Origin: Montifringilla adamsi
Lineage: Eukaryota > Chordata > Aves > Passeriformes > Passeridae
Assembly: GCA_017590115.1 (NCBI GenBank)
Contig: JAGGNK010006448.1
Coordinates: 14,199,860 to 14,263,859, forward strand
Reading direction: 5' to 3'
DNA length: 64,000 bases
The position numbers and the translations under genes were made by a program. The stretch's first letter is position 1; every line of letters begins with the position of its first letter. This document shows, piece after piece, positions 34,641 to 47,514 of the stretch. A model generated the notes under the pieces. The model saw nothing but the letters and a program-made list of their open reading frames with translations, had not been told where the DNA came from and made no database searches.

Positions 34641-37600
34641 AATAATGCCTCTGTGAAATTATTGGTTTTCCAAAACAGAGAGGTTTTTGCAGCCTTCTTT
34701 GCTAAAATCTCCCATTTTCTATCTTACTATACCTCTGGTTTTGAGTAAACATATATTTACTTACTGAATATTTGGGAGGAAAATCAATAGTAGTAAAAAG
34801 TTGAAAATAACAAGAATGTTGAAGCCATTTGCGTGGCTCTTGTGCAAACAAGCCCTACAAGCATTACTTTTTCCTCATGTATTAATTCAACTTTTATCAC
34901 ACAGTATAAAAGGGAGAAAGGCAAGAAAATCTCATAAAAAATAAGAAAAACATTTATTTGTCTGTGACCAAGCCAAATACCTGCCTAGCACCCAGATTAG
35001 GATACATTTACTGCCACCCTGAACCCATAAGAAGTACTCAGCAAATCAGGTGATGCTTGGAATGCCAACCAGATGGGTCTAGAGATGCTATAATGAATCT
35101 GAAGTTTTAATTTTCCCTAGGGAAATATAAATCCTGCATGCATTCAACTGCTGTATTTCTGATACACGTGTCTGCCTAGAGAAGATAATGAGATATTTAT
35201 AAGTGGCATGATACATTACCCCATAAAATTGATGAGTGATCCATGCATCACACTCTAAGAGAATCAAGAAATTAATCAGTCACAAACTATCCCTTCTTGC
35301 TTCTGAATTCTAATTTCTTAGAGGAGCTGTGGAAACTGTAAACTATTAAGAAGTCAAAAGTTAACATTCTGCAATAACACATGATTTATCCATCTGATTT
35401 GAAAATTACCTAATAGAAATATTTAAGTGCTTATCTCTTTCCTTAAATAACACAGGTGAATGATGCAGTCAGAAGTGCAAAACAAAAGAAAAATTGCACA
35501 AAAATGGCATGTTCAGGAGGTTTTGGCAGGGAGACGAGCTATCCAAAACCATGAAGTATACAGCCTAGGCAGGAAGCCTTTCATTGTGAATGATACAGGC
35601 GATGGGATTATCTTTCAGAAGTGTCTTTCAATAATTTGTGAAGAACAGTTCAAGGGCTGGAATAGATGGATGACTGGAGAAAGCACACCTCCACCACTAC
35701 AATGTAATAGCCAAAAACTTGGCATGAGTCTTTGGACATGAGAGTTCCTTTCACTTTTGGGCTGCTGCAGAGGCAATATGAGTATTACCTGTTCCTTGCC
35801 TGGAGCTGGCTATAATTCAGTCTTAGACAAGATGTACTTAGGAAAGATGTGTGTTTCAGAGCCCTGCTAAGTTCAGAAATATTCACAACAGAGAGTTACT
35901 CCATACTGATGCAATGCCTATTTTAACTAAATCTATAGTTTAAAAATCCCCACAGATATTTCTAGTGAGAGACATCGAAAAGACTGTTTTTCAGTTCCTT
36001 GATTCTGCTAGATTTTGGGTTGTCTGTAATCCTTAAACACTGAGTAATGTCATAGATGGAAGGATTAATTGTATCAGATAAGACTGAGATACTTGGTTCA
36101 GAAGTAAAAAGGACAAAATAAAAGCAAGCAGAACTATGTTCAGCTGAACCCACTGAGTTAATCTGGTTTGCTCTCTTATACCTTTACAAAGACATTTGCT
36201 TCCATTTCCTTTATCATAATTTTGTTCCTTCTTTTGAACTTTTGGACTAAATGACTATTGAAAATCTTAGCAAATACTTCCTAAGATTTTTGAAATTTTT
36301 ATTTTCAAAGAAAAAGTCATGGCTAGACCAATTTATTTCAGCTTGAAAATAAGAAACTTTCAACCCTGTCAAGACAGGAAAATATTTTAAAAATTACTTG
36401 GAAGCAAGCATCAGCTATATAAAAGACATGTGACAGAAACTTGAGCAAATTACTGTCAGGCACAATGTTCATCTGAATAGAGATGAACTTAAATATTTTT
36501 TAAGAGTTTTACTGTGCCTCCTGACCCCTGAACTGGAGGATAAAAAAACAGGATACAAGTTTTTCCAAGCTGCAGAGAGCCCCACTGAGGAAAAAAAAGG
36601 AATTTTAGGTTTATGTTCAGAGGCTTCTAATTAAATAGTGAAAATTACATTCATGCAGATAGTACCCATTCAATTGTTAGTGCACACAGTACTCTGCAGC
36701 ATGTGTATTCTAATATTGAATGTGAAATGAAAAATTTTAATAGGTCTAGAAGGCTCAAATGGATATTATAATGACTTTTTAACACTATTCCTTATTCCAT
36801 TTAAGGAGAGAATTGCTAATCCATTTCCTTATTTCTGATTTTGTTTTAGAAAGGGATAAATTACACAAATAGTGCTACATTTGACACAATGCTCAGTCAC
36901 AAATAAATCAAGTGGAAAGTAAAGATTAACTTGTGGTGGAAACAAGAAAAAGAAAATTAGTCCTGTTATTCTGCAATATAGGAGTGAAAAAATCAAGGAA
37001 ATGACAAATATAACTAACATGTTAAGGGACAAGATTTTTCTGTGAAGTATGAAGTTAGCCTAAAAAATCTCAGTGTCTATGACTTAAATATTTTATATTC
37101 CCTCCAATTGCAAACAAATATAGCAATGAATATATTTCTGCCTTTTAATTTAAGCTCTTAATCACCTGCATATTTATGCACACAGCATTCCTATCAGTCC
37201 CATCTGCTCTCTGTATCCCTTACCCATTTCTTCTTCGAATTTTTCTTGTTAATTCCCATCTTCTCTAAATTGTCTGGTTTCTATGCAATTTTATTTCTAA
37301 ACTTTTTTCAAAATATTATGACATGATAACTATTAAAGTGGCTTATCTTTCACTAATTAATTTTCTAGGAACTGACTACTAAAGGACAATGTTAAATTTT
37401 TTTTTTTCTTAGGAAGCTTCTCAAACTTGCCTCTTTTTCAAATTCTTCATTGGCAAGCAGTTTTGATTCCTTCCCTCAGCAAGACCAAAAAGTCACCCTT
37501 GTTCTCAGGATTGTCTTTTACTAGATCTCTCCATTTACACTGCTGCTACATTTAAAGATATGTGCTTTGGTATACCTCTGCCCAGAGGGATAAGGACTGC

Positions 37601-37644
37601 CTGTGAAATTTGAATGGCATCACTATGGGGCCCTTCCACTGGGA
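34641..37644. other. Unique AT-rich noncoding sequence, nothing recognised
   Basis: Three kilobases of AT-rich sequence with no recognised element. The 93-codon plus frame at 35460-35741 shows no domain. Confidence 0.5.
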
Positions 37645-37686
37645 GGCAGGAAGGCAGGCAGGAAGGCAGGAAGGAAGGAAGGAAAA
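37645..37686. repeat. Compound (GGCA)/(GGAA) purine-rich microsatellite
   Basis: Alternating aggc and aggaa units giving way to (GGAA)n. About 42 bp. Short frames on both strands through it are artefacts. Confidence 0.92.
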
Positions 37687-39522
37687 GAAACAAAGATGTC
37701 CAACCCAAAACTTTGCTTTCAATCAGCACCATTTTCTCTTCTTCCATCTGACCTTTTCAAAATCAAGATAAAGATTACTTTAAATGAGGTGTACAAAACT
37801 ACAAACACCAGCTAGCTGTCCTAGTAGTTTCCTTTGGGGAAAACTTCTATTTGAAAGAAGTGAGTCATTAGTTTCTTTGCTTTCCAAATGACAAAAATGC
37901 CTTCACTACACTTCTCTCAAGCACTGCTCTTCTTACCTTCTGTAGCATTGGATTCTTGTTGGCAACAGCAGCTAGTTTTTGCTTCAGGACTGGATTGCTC
38001 TGTGAGATCCCTACTCATTCTGAAAACAGGAATCAAGTTCAATGGAGAAAATACAAAAGCATAAGTAGACTTATTTCTATAAAGCACAGAAGAATAGCAT
38101 ACTTCTGGAAAGTTCTAAAACAAGATAACAAAGCCAAGAAATTAAAAGCAGAACCAGTTTTGCTAGTTTTGAGATAACTGTGGGCAGCTGAGCTAATTCC
38201 TGAAGCTGGAGATTTGCTCAAGCCACCACACTTGCACCTGGGCAAGCTGCAGATACTGGGCTGCCTAGGACAGTGCAGAGGGAGTAGGCACCTCATACAC
38301 TTATCCTTCCACAGTCAGAGGTAACACAGTGGGGCCCAAAAGGGAATGCAAGAACCAGCAAACCTGAATTTGGATTCTCGCTCTTCAAATAATACCAACC
38401 CTTGCTGAAATGAACAAAACAGAGTCCAGGTTTAGGAGACCTGTGTGCAAGCCAATAAAGTGAACAGAAAGAACAACCAGATGTACAGGAACAAGATACT
38501 GCTGTGGAATTACTGTACCTGCACCAATGGCCAGCTATGTTAATGTTGAACCCTGCCTACAGCTGCTAACTCTAGTCTGAAGACACCTGAGCCCTTACTA
38601 GCACAGCAGTCTGGGTGTGCCAGGAACAATGGCTGCCCACAACCAGACTCCCTGTCTGATCAGATTTTGTCAGCCTTCCATGGGCTTCTTCTCACATGAA
38701 CAGTGTGCCTCCCATCCAGGCTATTGCTGGGGCTGCAGTGACTCACTGCACCCTTGGACTCAGGACTTTGCCATGAAAACTGCCACCATGCAACCCTCAC
38801 TCCTGGCTGCTCCTTACAATTTTCCCTTTGTGAACCTTTGTCACAGACTTTATTTCTCTGTGCTCTGCAGAAACTTCTTTCTGACACTTTCATGCCCTGA
38901 ATAGAGAACACCCAAATCAGCTTCCTCATGTGTTTTTAGCAGTGCTTGCACCGAGTTTCTACTTTGAATGTGAGAACAGGATGCCCTTACAAAACAGCTC
39001 CACATCCCAAGCCCAAGTGTGCAGTCTGCCACCATAACTGTTCTGATTAAAATAGAAAGCATTACTGAATGTAGACAAAAAAGGCCATGAAGTACAGATT
39101 GCTAAGGTCAGAAGGATTCTGCAAATGGGTTGTGACTTACAGTACAATCATTTACATTTACGGTACTGACACTAAAACCAATGCTCTAAGTGCAATATCA
39201 GCGTGCTTCTCAATGCTTTTTAAAGAAGATTTTTTTTCCAAAATGCCCAGAGGAAAGTGAATTCTCAGCATGAGCTAATATGCTCAGAAACCTCATTGAA
39301 AGATTACCCAAACATATGAAGTAATTCTAAGCAGCACAGATCCAGTGGAATTTGATGGTGTAGTTGTAATTAGAGCTTAAAATTTACTTTCAAATGAAAG
39401 TGAAGCATTGTAATACCTACTATTTCCTAATTAGAAACTTTCATTTCATGAATACAAGCTTTGGACTCTTCTGTCAGGATCTTCTCAACTTACTTAGAGC
39501 ACCTATAATCTTTCACTCTGTC

Positions 39523-39561
39523 CACTGTAAATTTCTATAGTGCACTGTAATTTCTATAGTG
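39523..39561. repeat. Tandem direct duplication, about 20 bp
   Basis: cactgtaaatttctatagtg (39523-39542) is followed directly by the same phrase lacking one A (39543-39561). Confidence 0.92.
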
Positions 39562-41874
39562 TTTTGTATGAATATTCCAGGCTTTTAAATTAGGATATAA
39601 GGTATTATATCAGTTTTACAATTTTTTTTCCAAGAAAAAGAAGCTTCCAGAAATGGAAGAAACTTTTAAATAAATTCTTGAAAACAGTAGCTTCACTGAT
39701 CAATATTGCTAGGTGAGAGAAATGGTCTCCCCATATTTCTGTTATCCCTTGAGAGAAGGATACAGTCATAAATATGAGAAAGCAGAAGTCTTTCAAGCTG
39801 CCAAAATATTTGGACATCATGTAATTTTCCCCATGATAATATAATAACCTGCTGCATCTGCTTGCCTTTATTGAAGTACATGTGGGAAATTTCTTCCTCA
39901 ACTTAATAGTGTGCCTGTAAATAGTGGGATACTGCCTACAAGGTAGTATTTTACAGTTTCCTCTGACCTCTCAATTTTCCTTAATGATGTGTACTTTCTA
40001 CCACTACTGCTTTCCGAGAACTTGGAGGGAAGGTCAGAACACTTTTGTCTAGAAGTGAACAAATGAGTAATTACTTTATAGGTATTTAGTTCTTTAAGAA
40101 ATGCCGACTGATTTTGTCCAAATATAAACTAATACTATGCATGGACATGTTAATATTAATCTTGAATTCCAGATATGAGTTCTATAGAGCTACTGCTTAA
40201 ATTACTGTCCTAAAATATATTCGTTATCTTGAAATGACAACACAGTTAGCAACAAATTAATTCACATCACTGGAAAATAATATATATTCTAGTGTTATAA
40301 GGTGAGGGCTAGAAACACAGGGATTGAAAATGCTAAGACAAAGCTCTTTTGACCCACATCTCACTCCCAAGTCCAGGAAATGAAGTCCATGCTTGACTCT
40401 TATCAGCATTCCTTGGAATCTGGCAGCACAAGAGGGCAATCACGCAGCGGTGCCGCAGTGTCAGCATCCTGTCAACCGGGGCCTTGCAACCACAGAAGAG
40501 AACCATTGTCTGGCCAGGGATAATATCTAAAACAGGCTCAGCAAAGCACAAATGAAGGGCTAATAATCTCTGCCCTAGAGAGTACACCCTTTGGCAGTTT
40601 GATGCTGCACTGAAATTCATAAGCACAGCTCTTCGGTCAGTGCCAACGCCTGAAATATCCATAAAACTCTGCATAGTCTATTGCTTCCGCTCATGAAACT
40701 GAGAAAGAGTTGGTAGTTTAAAAGAAAAGCTACAGATAAAAAGTGTCAGGGTGGGAGAAATGCAAGTAAACAAGTTCAGGTGTTTAAATTTTTTATTATT
40801 TTTTTTTTCTTTTCCTTCTTCATCAGCATTTTTTATCTAAGATGCTGAATAGGCCTTCAGCTCTGGGTTTCATTTCTCCATCTGGATCTATGAAGTTGGC
40901 AGCATGCTGTACAATTTCTCTCTGCTTATTTCTTCCCCCTGCAGGTTTACGATAGTGAATTTACTGCAGCAGAGAAAATATCATTCTGATCAAATTTTGA
41001 AAAATGTTTCTATATACTTTTGAATGCGGTGGTTTATTTATTTTTAGTCTGTAATTTTTCTTACGATGCTTCAATAAATCCATTATCTAACAAATCAAGG
41101 AAATTATAGGGAGAAATGTCTTAATGCACTAAGGAACACATTTTTACTGTAACGTTTGGGTATTATAAAGAGCTGTGATTGCCTCCAAAAACCTTATTTC
41201 TAGGGGATACAATGGTATCGTTTTTTAAATGGTACATGCTAGCTCATTCTCAAAGCATCCTTGCTGGTTGCTCTCTTCCTGTCTTCTCTTTGTACAGGAG
41301 GTTCATTGAATCACAGCTTTTCTGCCTGCCTGAGTTTCACCCACTCGTTATCAGGAATGAATCACATCTCCGTAGCATCTCCTCTCCTCCCAGCCAGTCC
41401 CCAAACAGAAGAATCAGCCCACAGATCAGCTCCTGATTTCAGTCATGTGAGCGATTCTCCCACCCCAGCGGATGTGGGCGACCACCTGTGGTGTGTGCAC
41501 AACTCAGCACTGGCTGGGTGGGTACAGCTGGCCACTGGGGCTGCATAGCACCAGGAATGCCAGGGGAGCCCAGCCCCAAGCACTGGGAAGTCATAAACTT
41601 ACAAGAGCTACCACAGTATCTGTTGAAAAGTCTCTTTCCTTCCCGTGCTGTCTCTCCTTACTTGTGAAATGACCCCACTACTCCCCTTACCTCCAGGAAC
41701 AAGGTTTTAAGACAAAGTTTCTAACCCACACTTTATTGGCACCACCCAGAAGCTGTTGCAGTTTTCACTATATTCACTTTTACGGCAGGTAATGTTTAAC
41801 CCCATTCCTGAAAAGGACTTGGATTATTGACTGATGTATGGTTCAAAAATAGCTTGTCTATCTTTTTCTTCTTC

Positions 41875-41891
41875 TTTTTTTTTTTTTTTTT
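41875..41891. repeat. Poly(T) tract, 17 bp
   Basis: T17 in a longer pyrimidine-rich stretch (tctttttcttcttc upstream, tcccc downstream). Confidence 0.9.
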
Positions 41892-43575
41892 CCCCTGAAA
41901 CTTGTAAAAGCAGCTGACAACCTGGGGTTCAGATTGTCCCATATTTCAAAAGAGAAATAGATGTTCTACTCATATAGAAATTACTGTCTATTGTACTCCT
42001 GAAGTCCTGGAGCAGAGTTAAGCTTTTCCACCAAAGATAAAATAAATACATTCACAGTAACAGCTTCTTTTGACAGTTTTTGTTATTTTTACTTTATGCA
42101 CATGGTTTTTTAAAAAGAGGCTTTATTGCCCAGAGCTTTCTTTCCAGAGCCCATTCTTCATTATATCATATCAAATAAAGTAACGGAAAGGACACAGTGG
42201 GGCAGGAGAGCAGAAGAGGAGTGGGAAAGAGCAAGTAGGGGAAAAAAATGAGGCTCAGGAACACAGTGTCATGTTCAAATCATGTCAATACTGATGGCTG
42301 AACTTTCCCTGAGGAGGGAGGCAAGAGTGAGAGCAGTTGACAGAGCAGAGCTTGGAAAGAAATTATTATACCAACTAGCTTTGAGATTCTAAGCACCTCA
42401 CTATGAATATGTCATTTTGGAATATCATTTTGCTGGGCTTTTTATGAATTCAAGGATAATTCAGAAATTCTCCATATTCAGGGTACATCTTTCCTGCCCA
42501 AAAAGCCATAGTGTATCCCCATGTTAAATATCTATAACTACGTGACCTGGGCATCCCAGCTGAGATAGTCACATCCTTAAAGTTAAAAATGCTATTTTAA
42601 AGGACTGACCACTAAAACTCTACATGACACCTAATTAATATAAGCATCACCATATTATATAAGAGTATGTATTATTCAGATTGCACTCTTGAAAACTGTG
42701 TGAAGACTCATAATGTATCCCAACATCCTGATGTTACTGGATTAAGGCACAAAAGTGGAGCAGGACAGCAGATCTAATCTGAAAAAAAACAAAAATTCTT
42801 TTGACAGAAAGAATAAAAATTGTGACAGGTGACTAAAGGAACAACAATAAAGAATCCAAAAGAATAAAATAAATTTTATCCTATTTTTGACTAATTTATT
42901 GCTGGCTTGGGGTTCAGAGGAGAGGTGGAAGAAGACTACATGGGAAGGAAAACTATGGAAGCAAGTAAACTAAAATGATGAACACTCTTCACTACTACCC
43001 CTTTCATCCTTTTCCATAGCCACAGACCCATTAGACAGTGAGGAATCTCCTACTTTTTAAGTGCTGTCCCACTAAGACTTGGCAGAGAGGTGGGATGTAG
43101 ATTTACTACCACACCCATGACCTTTGGCCAAATCTTGAGCAAATCCTGGGAGATACCTGGTTTGTACTGCTGCCTGTTTCTCTCCTATCTGGGAGTCTCA
43201 TTTTGACATGCAAGGCCATCTCTTTTACAAGACAACATTTCTCTGAAATTGTGACAAATGAGGTAACTCAATAATGGTCTCAACAGCCCAATCCTGCTAC
43301 AGGTTCACCACATCACAGAGCAGCTGATGAGACCATGTGTTCTGCCTACATCTTTCCAGCACCTGAGACAAGAATGGCTTTTTCTATTTTTGCTGCTTTC
43401 TTCTAGTACATTTTGTCTTAAGAAAAAACACCAAAAAAAAACAACTTTAAACCAGCAGTCCATCTCAACTAACTTTTTCTCCTCCATCCCTTCTCTAGTA
43501 CCTAAGGGAATGGTCAAATGGTCATTAGTTCTAAATATAGTAAAAGGCACTCAAGCAGGACTTTTACCCATTAAA

Positions 43576-43632
43576 AACAACAACAAAAAAAGTCAAACAA
43601 AAAACAAAACCAGAACAAAACAAAAGAAAACC
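43576..43632. repeat. A/C-rich low-complexity tract
   Basis: AAC and AAAAC units with CC interruptions. It has the same texture as 15461-15550. The plus frame at 43327-43767 crosses it as Lys/Asn/Thr-rich sequence and has no other support. Confidence 0.88.
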
Positions 43633-45214
43633 ACACATTTTCTAGAAAAAATAAAAGGAAGTTTAAAAGGAAAACAAAATCACAAAAATGGAAGTCAGTT
43701 CCTGTTTAACATTTCCATTGCTTGTCCTTACCTCTTCCTCTCTTTCTCATCTATCCTGTACAGATAAAGACGTGCTAATATTAAAGAAGCCCACTGTACC
43801 CATTGATATCTATTGGTATCCCCCTGTAACAAGAACAGAACTGTAAAATAGAGAAGCTGGATTTAGGAATTTGACATCCATGAAAAAGCTGATATAAGTG
43901 CACTCCCAGTTATTCAAAACTGGAAATGATCTCTGAATTCATTACAGACAATGAGAGAGCACTTAAACGCCTTTAATTCCCTAGGTTTATTTATAGAAAC
44001 ACAATGTAACTCTGTTTCTTCCCCTATGTAAGAAAGTGTTACATTATTATTACCAACACCAAACAAACATTATATGGATTTCAGTTACCCATTTTAACAC
44101 TGAAATTGCCAAGGTAATGAAGCAATGTATATAATGCGATATAAGCCTTCTCATTATTATATTCAGAGAAGACACTCTGATGCTCAACTACTTCAGCTTA
44201 GCAAAAGCTCACACATCAGCTGTTTTGTTGGAGTGGGGGTTGGAATCTGACTGCAGCTTCTTCTTTGAGATATCTTTGCCTACATTTTGTTCCTGGATCA
44301 GTGTTTCACTTCTATGTTTGCTGGATACATACTTTTATTTTATTTCTCCATAGGTGCATTCAAAAAATCACATTCTTTAATATATACAGCAAAGAATTAA
44401 AGAGGAATTTAAGTTAAGGTGTTTGTGTTGATGGGCATTTTGTAACTAGCAAAGCCAGCTATTGCAACCAGCATTCTTTTGCAAACATGCCATACCCTGC
44501 TTGTTTTGGGCCTTCATATTTAAGTGGTATTGAAGATTCATACTTCTAAATAAACTTTAACATTCAGGAAAAAATTACAAAAGTGAAAAAAATTTTAAAA
44601 ATATACAGCAGAAGGAAAAAAGGGGCAGTTGGGTAAACAAAATTTTTACACGGAAGTGAAACCCGCTTGGTAATCACTCATCTCCAGGCTTGCCATCACT
44701 ATTGTGGAATTTTTCTTACCAAAATAAGTTAGGATTTCTCCAAGCATTCATGTTGCTTTGCTTAAAGTTCAAGAAAATATAAACCAAAACTGTCTCTAGA
44801 GGGAGATCTGGTTTTATGCTCTCTCAATCTGCAATATACATTTGTAACCAATCTACAGTATAATACAGAGATTAGCCCAAATATTAAAAAAATCATTATA
44901 TAGCTGTGCTAAAATTTCAAATAACAAATATTTGAGAGTATTCTAAAAGGAAACTTATCTATAAAATCACAATTCAGTGTTTTCTTGGCAGGCAAAATAT
45001 ATCAGTCATTAATTGCAATTTAACTTCCACACATGAGAGCAGGTACTTACTATTAGCAAAATTATTTTTTAAAAAAGCAGGGAAAACCTCTCCCTGTGCT
45101 ACTCCCATGTAGGGGCATCACGAGAACAGGAGGAGGAAGATAGGTGGAGAAAGAAGATGTAGAACTCATAGGCCAGTAACTACCCAACCCCTATTCCTGT
45201 GTGAGCTTTCAGTT

Positions 45215-45330
45215 ATGTGAAAGAATTGCAGTGCCGTCCAGGTGAGCACATTGTCACCTGGCTGCTGTGATGTTGGGATAATGGTGCCAGTAACGTGGAT
45301 TTAGAGGTTAAGGAAGCCAAGCAGGCTAAC
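45215..45330 (+). pseudogene. Retroviral gag scrap
   Basis: Plus-strand translation shows RPGEHIVTWLL followed, after a stop, by CWDNGAS, resembling the capsid-region gag of an avian ERV. It runs without a break into RT-like sequence at about 45330, so protease and the RT N-terminal fingers are deleted. The gag assignment rests on a short match and is less certain than pol. Confidence 0.55.
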
Positions 45331-45765
45331 ACATTTTTCTCAATCCCCTTGGTAGCAGAATGTGGGACACAATTTGCTTTCATTTCGATGAGTGTCCAGT
45401 GCTCCTGTAATTGGCTGTTCCAGGGGTGGAAATACAGCCCTATCATCTGCCATGGGCTGATCCAGACTTTAATGGAATAGGGTGAAGCTCTGAAATTCAT
45501 GCGACACATGGATGTTGTTATTGTGTGGGGCAACATATCATAAGAAGTTTTTGAGAAGGGGAAGACAATAGTCCAAATCTTTCTCAAAGCTAGTTTGACA
45601 TAAAGTAAGGTCAATGGACTTGCACAAGACATTCAGTGTATAGGAATAAAATGGCAAGATAGAGGTTGCCAGATCCCAGAGGATGAAATTAACAACATAA
45701 CAGCAAGGTCTCCACCAACAAGCAAAAAGGCAACACAATCTTTCTTAGGCATTGTGGGTTTTTTG
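45328..45765 (+). pseudogene. pol: Retroviral reverse transcriptase remnant
   Basis: Reads FFSIPL, then NWLFQGW (position of the usual LPQG motif) and SPIICHGLIQ, typical of retroviral RT fingers and palm. A TAG at 45478-45480 ends the frame. In the same frame beyond it lies RHMDVVIVWGN, where YIDD or YMDD is expected, so the second catalytic Asp is replaced by Val (45514-45516). Downstream are further recognisable palm and connection pieces (GIKWQ near 45645, TKSFLGIVGF-like near 45740) in shifting frames. The RNA-dependent DNA polymerase is inactive. Confidence 0.85.
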
Positions 45766-45819
45766 GACACTGTGCTGAAGGGGCCCCACTGTATCATGAA
45801 TTACCATGTAATAAAAAGC

Positions 45820-46235
45820 AATATGCCCTATTCCCTGATGAGTCATGTCATATTGCAGGAGAACATCAAAGGTGGAGAGCTGTTGTGTGGAGTTCACAGG
45901 ACAAGTCACAGAAACTGCTGAAGGACAAGGTGAATTGAGTCAGTTTGTAGAGTTGAAAGCCATCAAGCTGGCTTTAGACATTGCTGAATGATAAAAATGG
46001 CCGATACTTTATAATGAATCAGGGACAGTGGCAAATGTCCTATGAGGGTGGCTACAGCAATAGAAGCAGAGCAACTGACAGCACAGAGTTAAATCCATCT
46101 GTGTTGCTGAATTATTGCTGCTTCTGGTAGTAAAAGTACATCATGTAGATACTTCCGTACCCTAGAGCTGGGCCACTGAAAAACGCAAAAACAAATCAGC
46201 AGGTGGGTCAGGCTGCTGTGATTGAAGTGGCTCAT
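45820..46235 (+). pseudogene. pol: Retroviral RNase H remnant
   Basis: A short open segment at about 45826-45930 reads ALFPDESCHIAGEHQRW, where the first catalytic Asp of a TDGS-like motif is kept as PDES. A stop and frameshift near 45930 follow. The GELSQFVELKAIKLALDIAE segment in the next frame holds the catalytic Glu region of RNase H. Further on, a HVD-like stretch and a KHKNNQQVDQAA piece mark the C-terminal end. The domain is recognisable but spread over several frames. Confidence 0.82.
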
Positions 46236-46261
46236 TTGAATCTGAGCTGGCAATGGATAAT

Positions 46262-47010
46262 TTAGAGCCCAATGGGCTCATGACACCTCAGGCTATCGAG
46301 GAAAAGTTGCAACATATAGATGGGCCCATAGATGGGTTGGACTGAACCACTGACTCTATTGCACAGGCTATTCATCAATGTGAAATGTGCTGCAGTCAAG
46401 CAGGCCAAGCATTTCATCTCTTTGGTATGGATGAGGATGGCTAAAATATAAGTATGGGGAGGTCTGGCAGACTGACTATATCATGCTTCCTCAAACCCTC
46501 CCAGACAAGCAGCACATGCTTACAATGATGGAAGAAACCACCAGATGGCTGAAAACATACCCCTTGCCTCACACCACCACCAGGAACACTATCTTGGGCC
46601 TTAAAAAACAAGTTTTATGGTGACATGGCATCCCAAAAAGAATTGATTCAGACAAGGACACTCAATTCCAAAACAATCTCATAGACACCTGGACCAAAGA
46701 GCATAGCATTGACATCCCCCATCATGCACCAGTCTCCAGGAAAATTGAATCTTACAATGGACTTTAAAGACTACACTGAGAGAAATGGGTGGTGGGACCT
46801 TCAAATATTGTGGTATACATTAAGAAAAAGCCACCTGTTTAGTTAACTCTAAGAAATCTGCTAATTGAATAGCCTTGCTGAGTTTAACATACTGTGGAAG
46901 AGCATAAAGTCACTGCAGTGCACATAAAAAATAGGCTGCAGAAGACAGTTTAGATTACCTCTGCTTCATACAATGGCAAGCACATTTGTGAGACAGCTTT
47001 TCTCAAGGAC
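46262..47010 (+). pseudogene. pol: Retroviral integrase remnant with DDE triad
   Basis: The N-terminal zinc finger reads AHDTSGYRG, so the second zinc-binding His is Tyr (46294-46296). The CEMC pair is kept (46379-46390). The catalytic core is well preserved in one frame from about 46441: Asp in QTDYI (46474-46476), Asp in IDSDKDTQF (46651-46653) and Glu in KIESYNG (46747-46749). The last two are 31 residues apart rather than the usual 35, which suggests an in-frame deletion. A TGA at 46621-46623 interrupts the core, and a frameshift follows near 46760. The C-terminal part (HTVEEHKVTAVHIKN, 46889-46933) is present in another frame. Confidence 0.9.
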
Positions 47011-47514
47011 CTGGATGCACTTGGTAGGTAATGAGGAAGGATGGGGAAGTCTGATCTGTGTCTCAGTGAGATTTAATTTCAGGTAATAGCCAGTGATTTG
47101 AATTACATTATGTTAACTGCTATATAATACTGTGTGTCCTCACTACAACAGTTCCTATATGTTCATGTCAATGACATGACAGGAATAACCGGCCAGATTA
47201 GTGAAGAATGAATTTTGATGAATCTGGGCAGAGCGTAACAATTGGAGACCTGGACAAACACAGAAATGATGGAACCAGAACCAGCTTCAGCACGCAGCAA
47301 TCCAACACCACAAACAACTTCCTGCCCTGAAGAACTGCTGTGATGGATACAGCTCAAAGTCATGGATTAATTTATCTCACTGGATACTTTAGAGGAACGG
47401 CCCATAGACTAAGGGAATAATATGTGCATGTATATATCAAAAGACAGGAAAGAATGTGTTGGAAATATTGGGACCTGACCATGATGGAAATGGTATGGAA
47501 TTAGGGCTAGGTAT
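47011..47514 (+). other. ERV sequence between integrase and 3' LTR
   Basis: About 500 bp between the integrase tail and the LTR. I recognise no env. A short segment near 47270-47340 (Pro/Ser/Thr-rich when read on plus) may be a viral remnant, but it is not identifiable. No clear polypurine tract directly precedes the LTR. Confidence 0.5.

Larger units (their letters stand above)
37687..45214. other. Long unique AT-rich noncoding stretch with small simple repeats
   Basis: Seven and a half kilobases with no recognised gene or dispersed repeat. It contains a 19-20 bp direct duplication at 39523-39561, a poly(T) at 41875-41891 and an A/C-rich tract at 43576-43632. Somewhat G+C-richer patches lie at 38170-38330, 38580-38900 and 41270-41590. 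Their frames (up to 113 codons) have no identifiable domain. Confidence 0.5.

Noticed and set aside
43327..43767. A 146-codon plus frame rich in Lys, Asn and Thr.
   Set aside because: Composition is driven by the A/C-rich tract at 43576-43632, and no domain is seen.
45213..45632. A 139-codon minus frame.
   Set aside because: Antisense shadow of the gag/RT remnant, which carries the recognisable motifs on plus.
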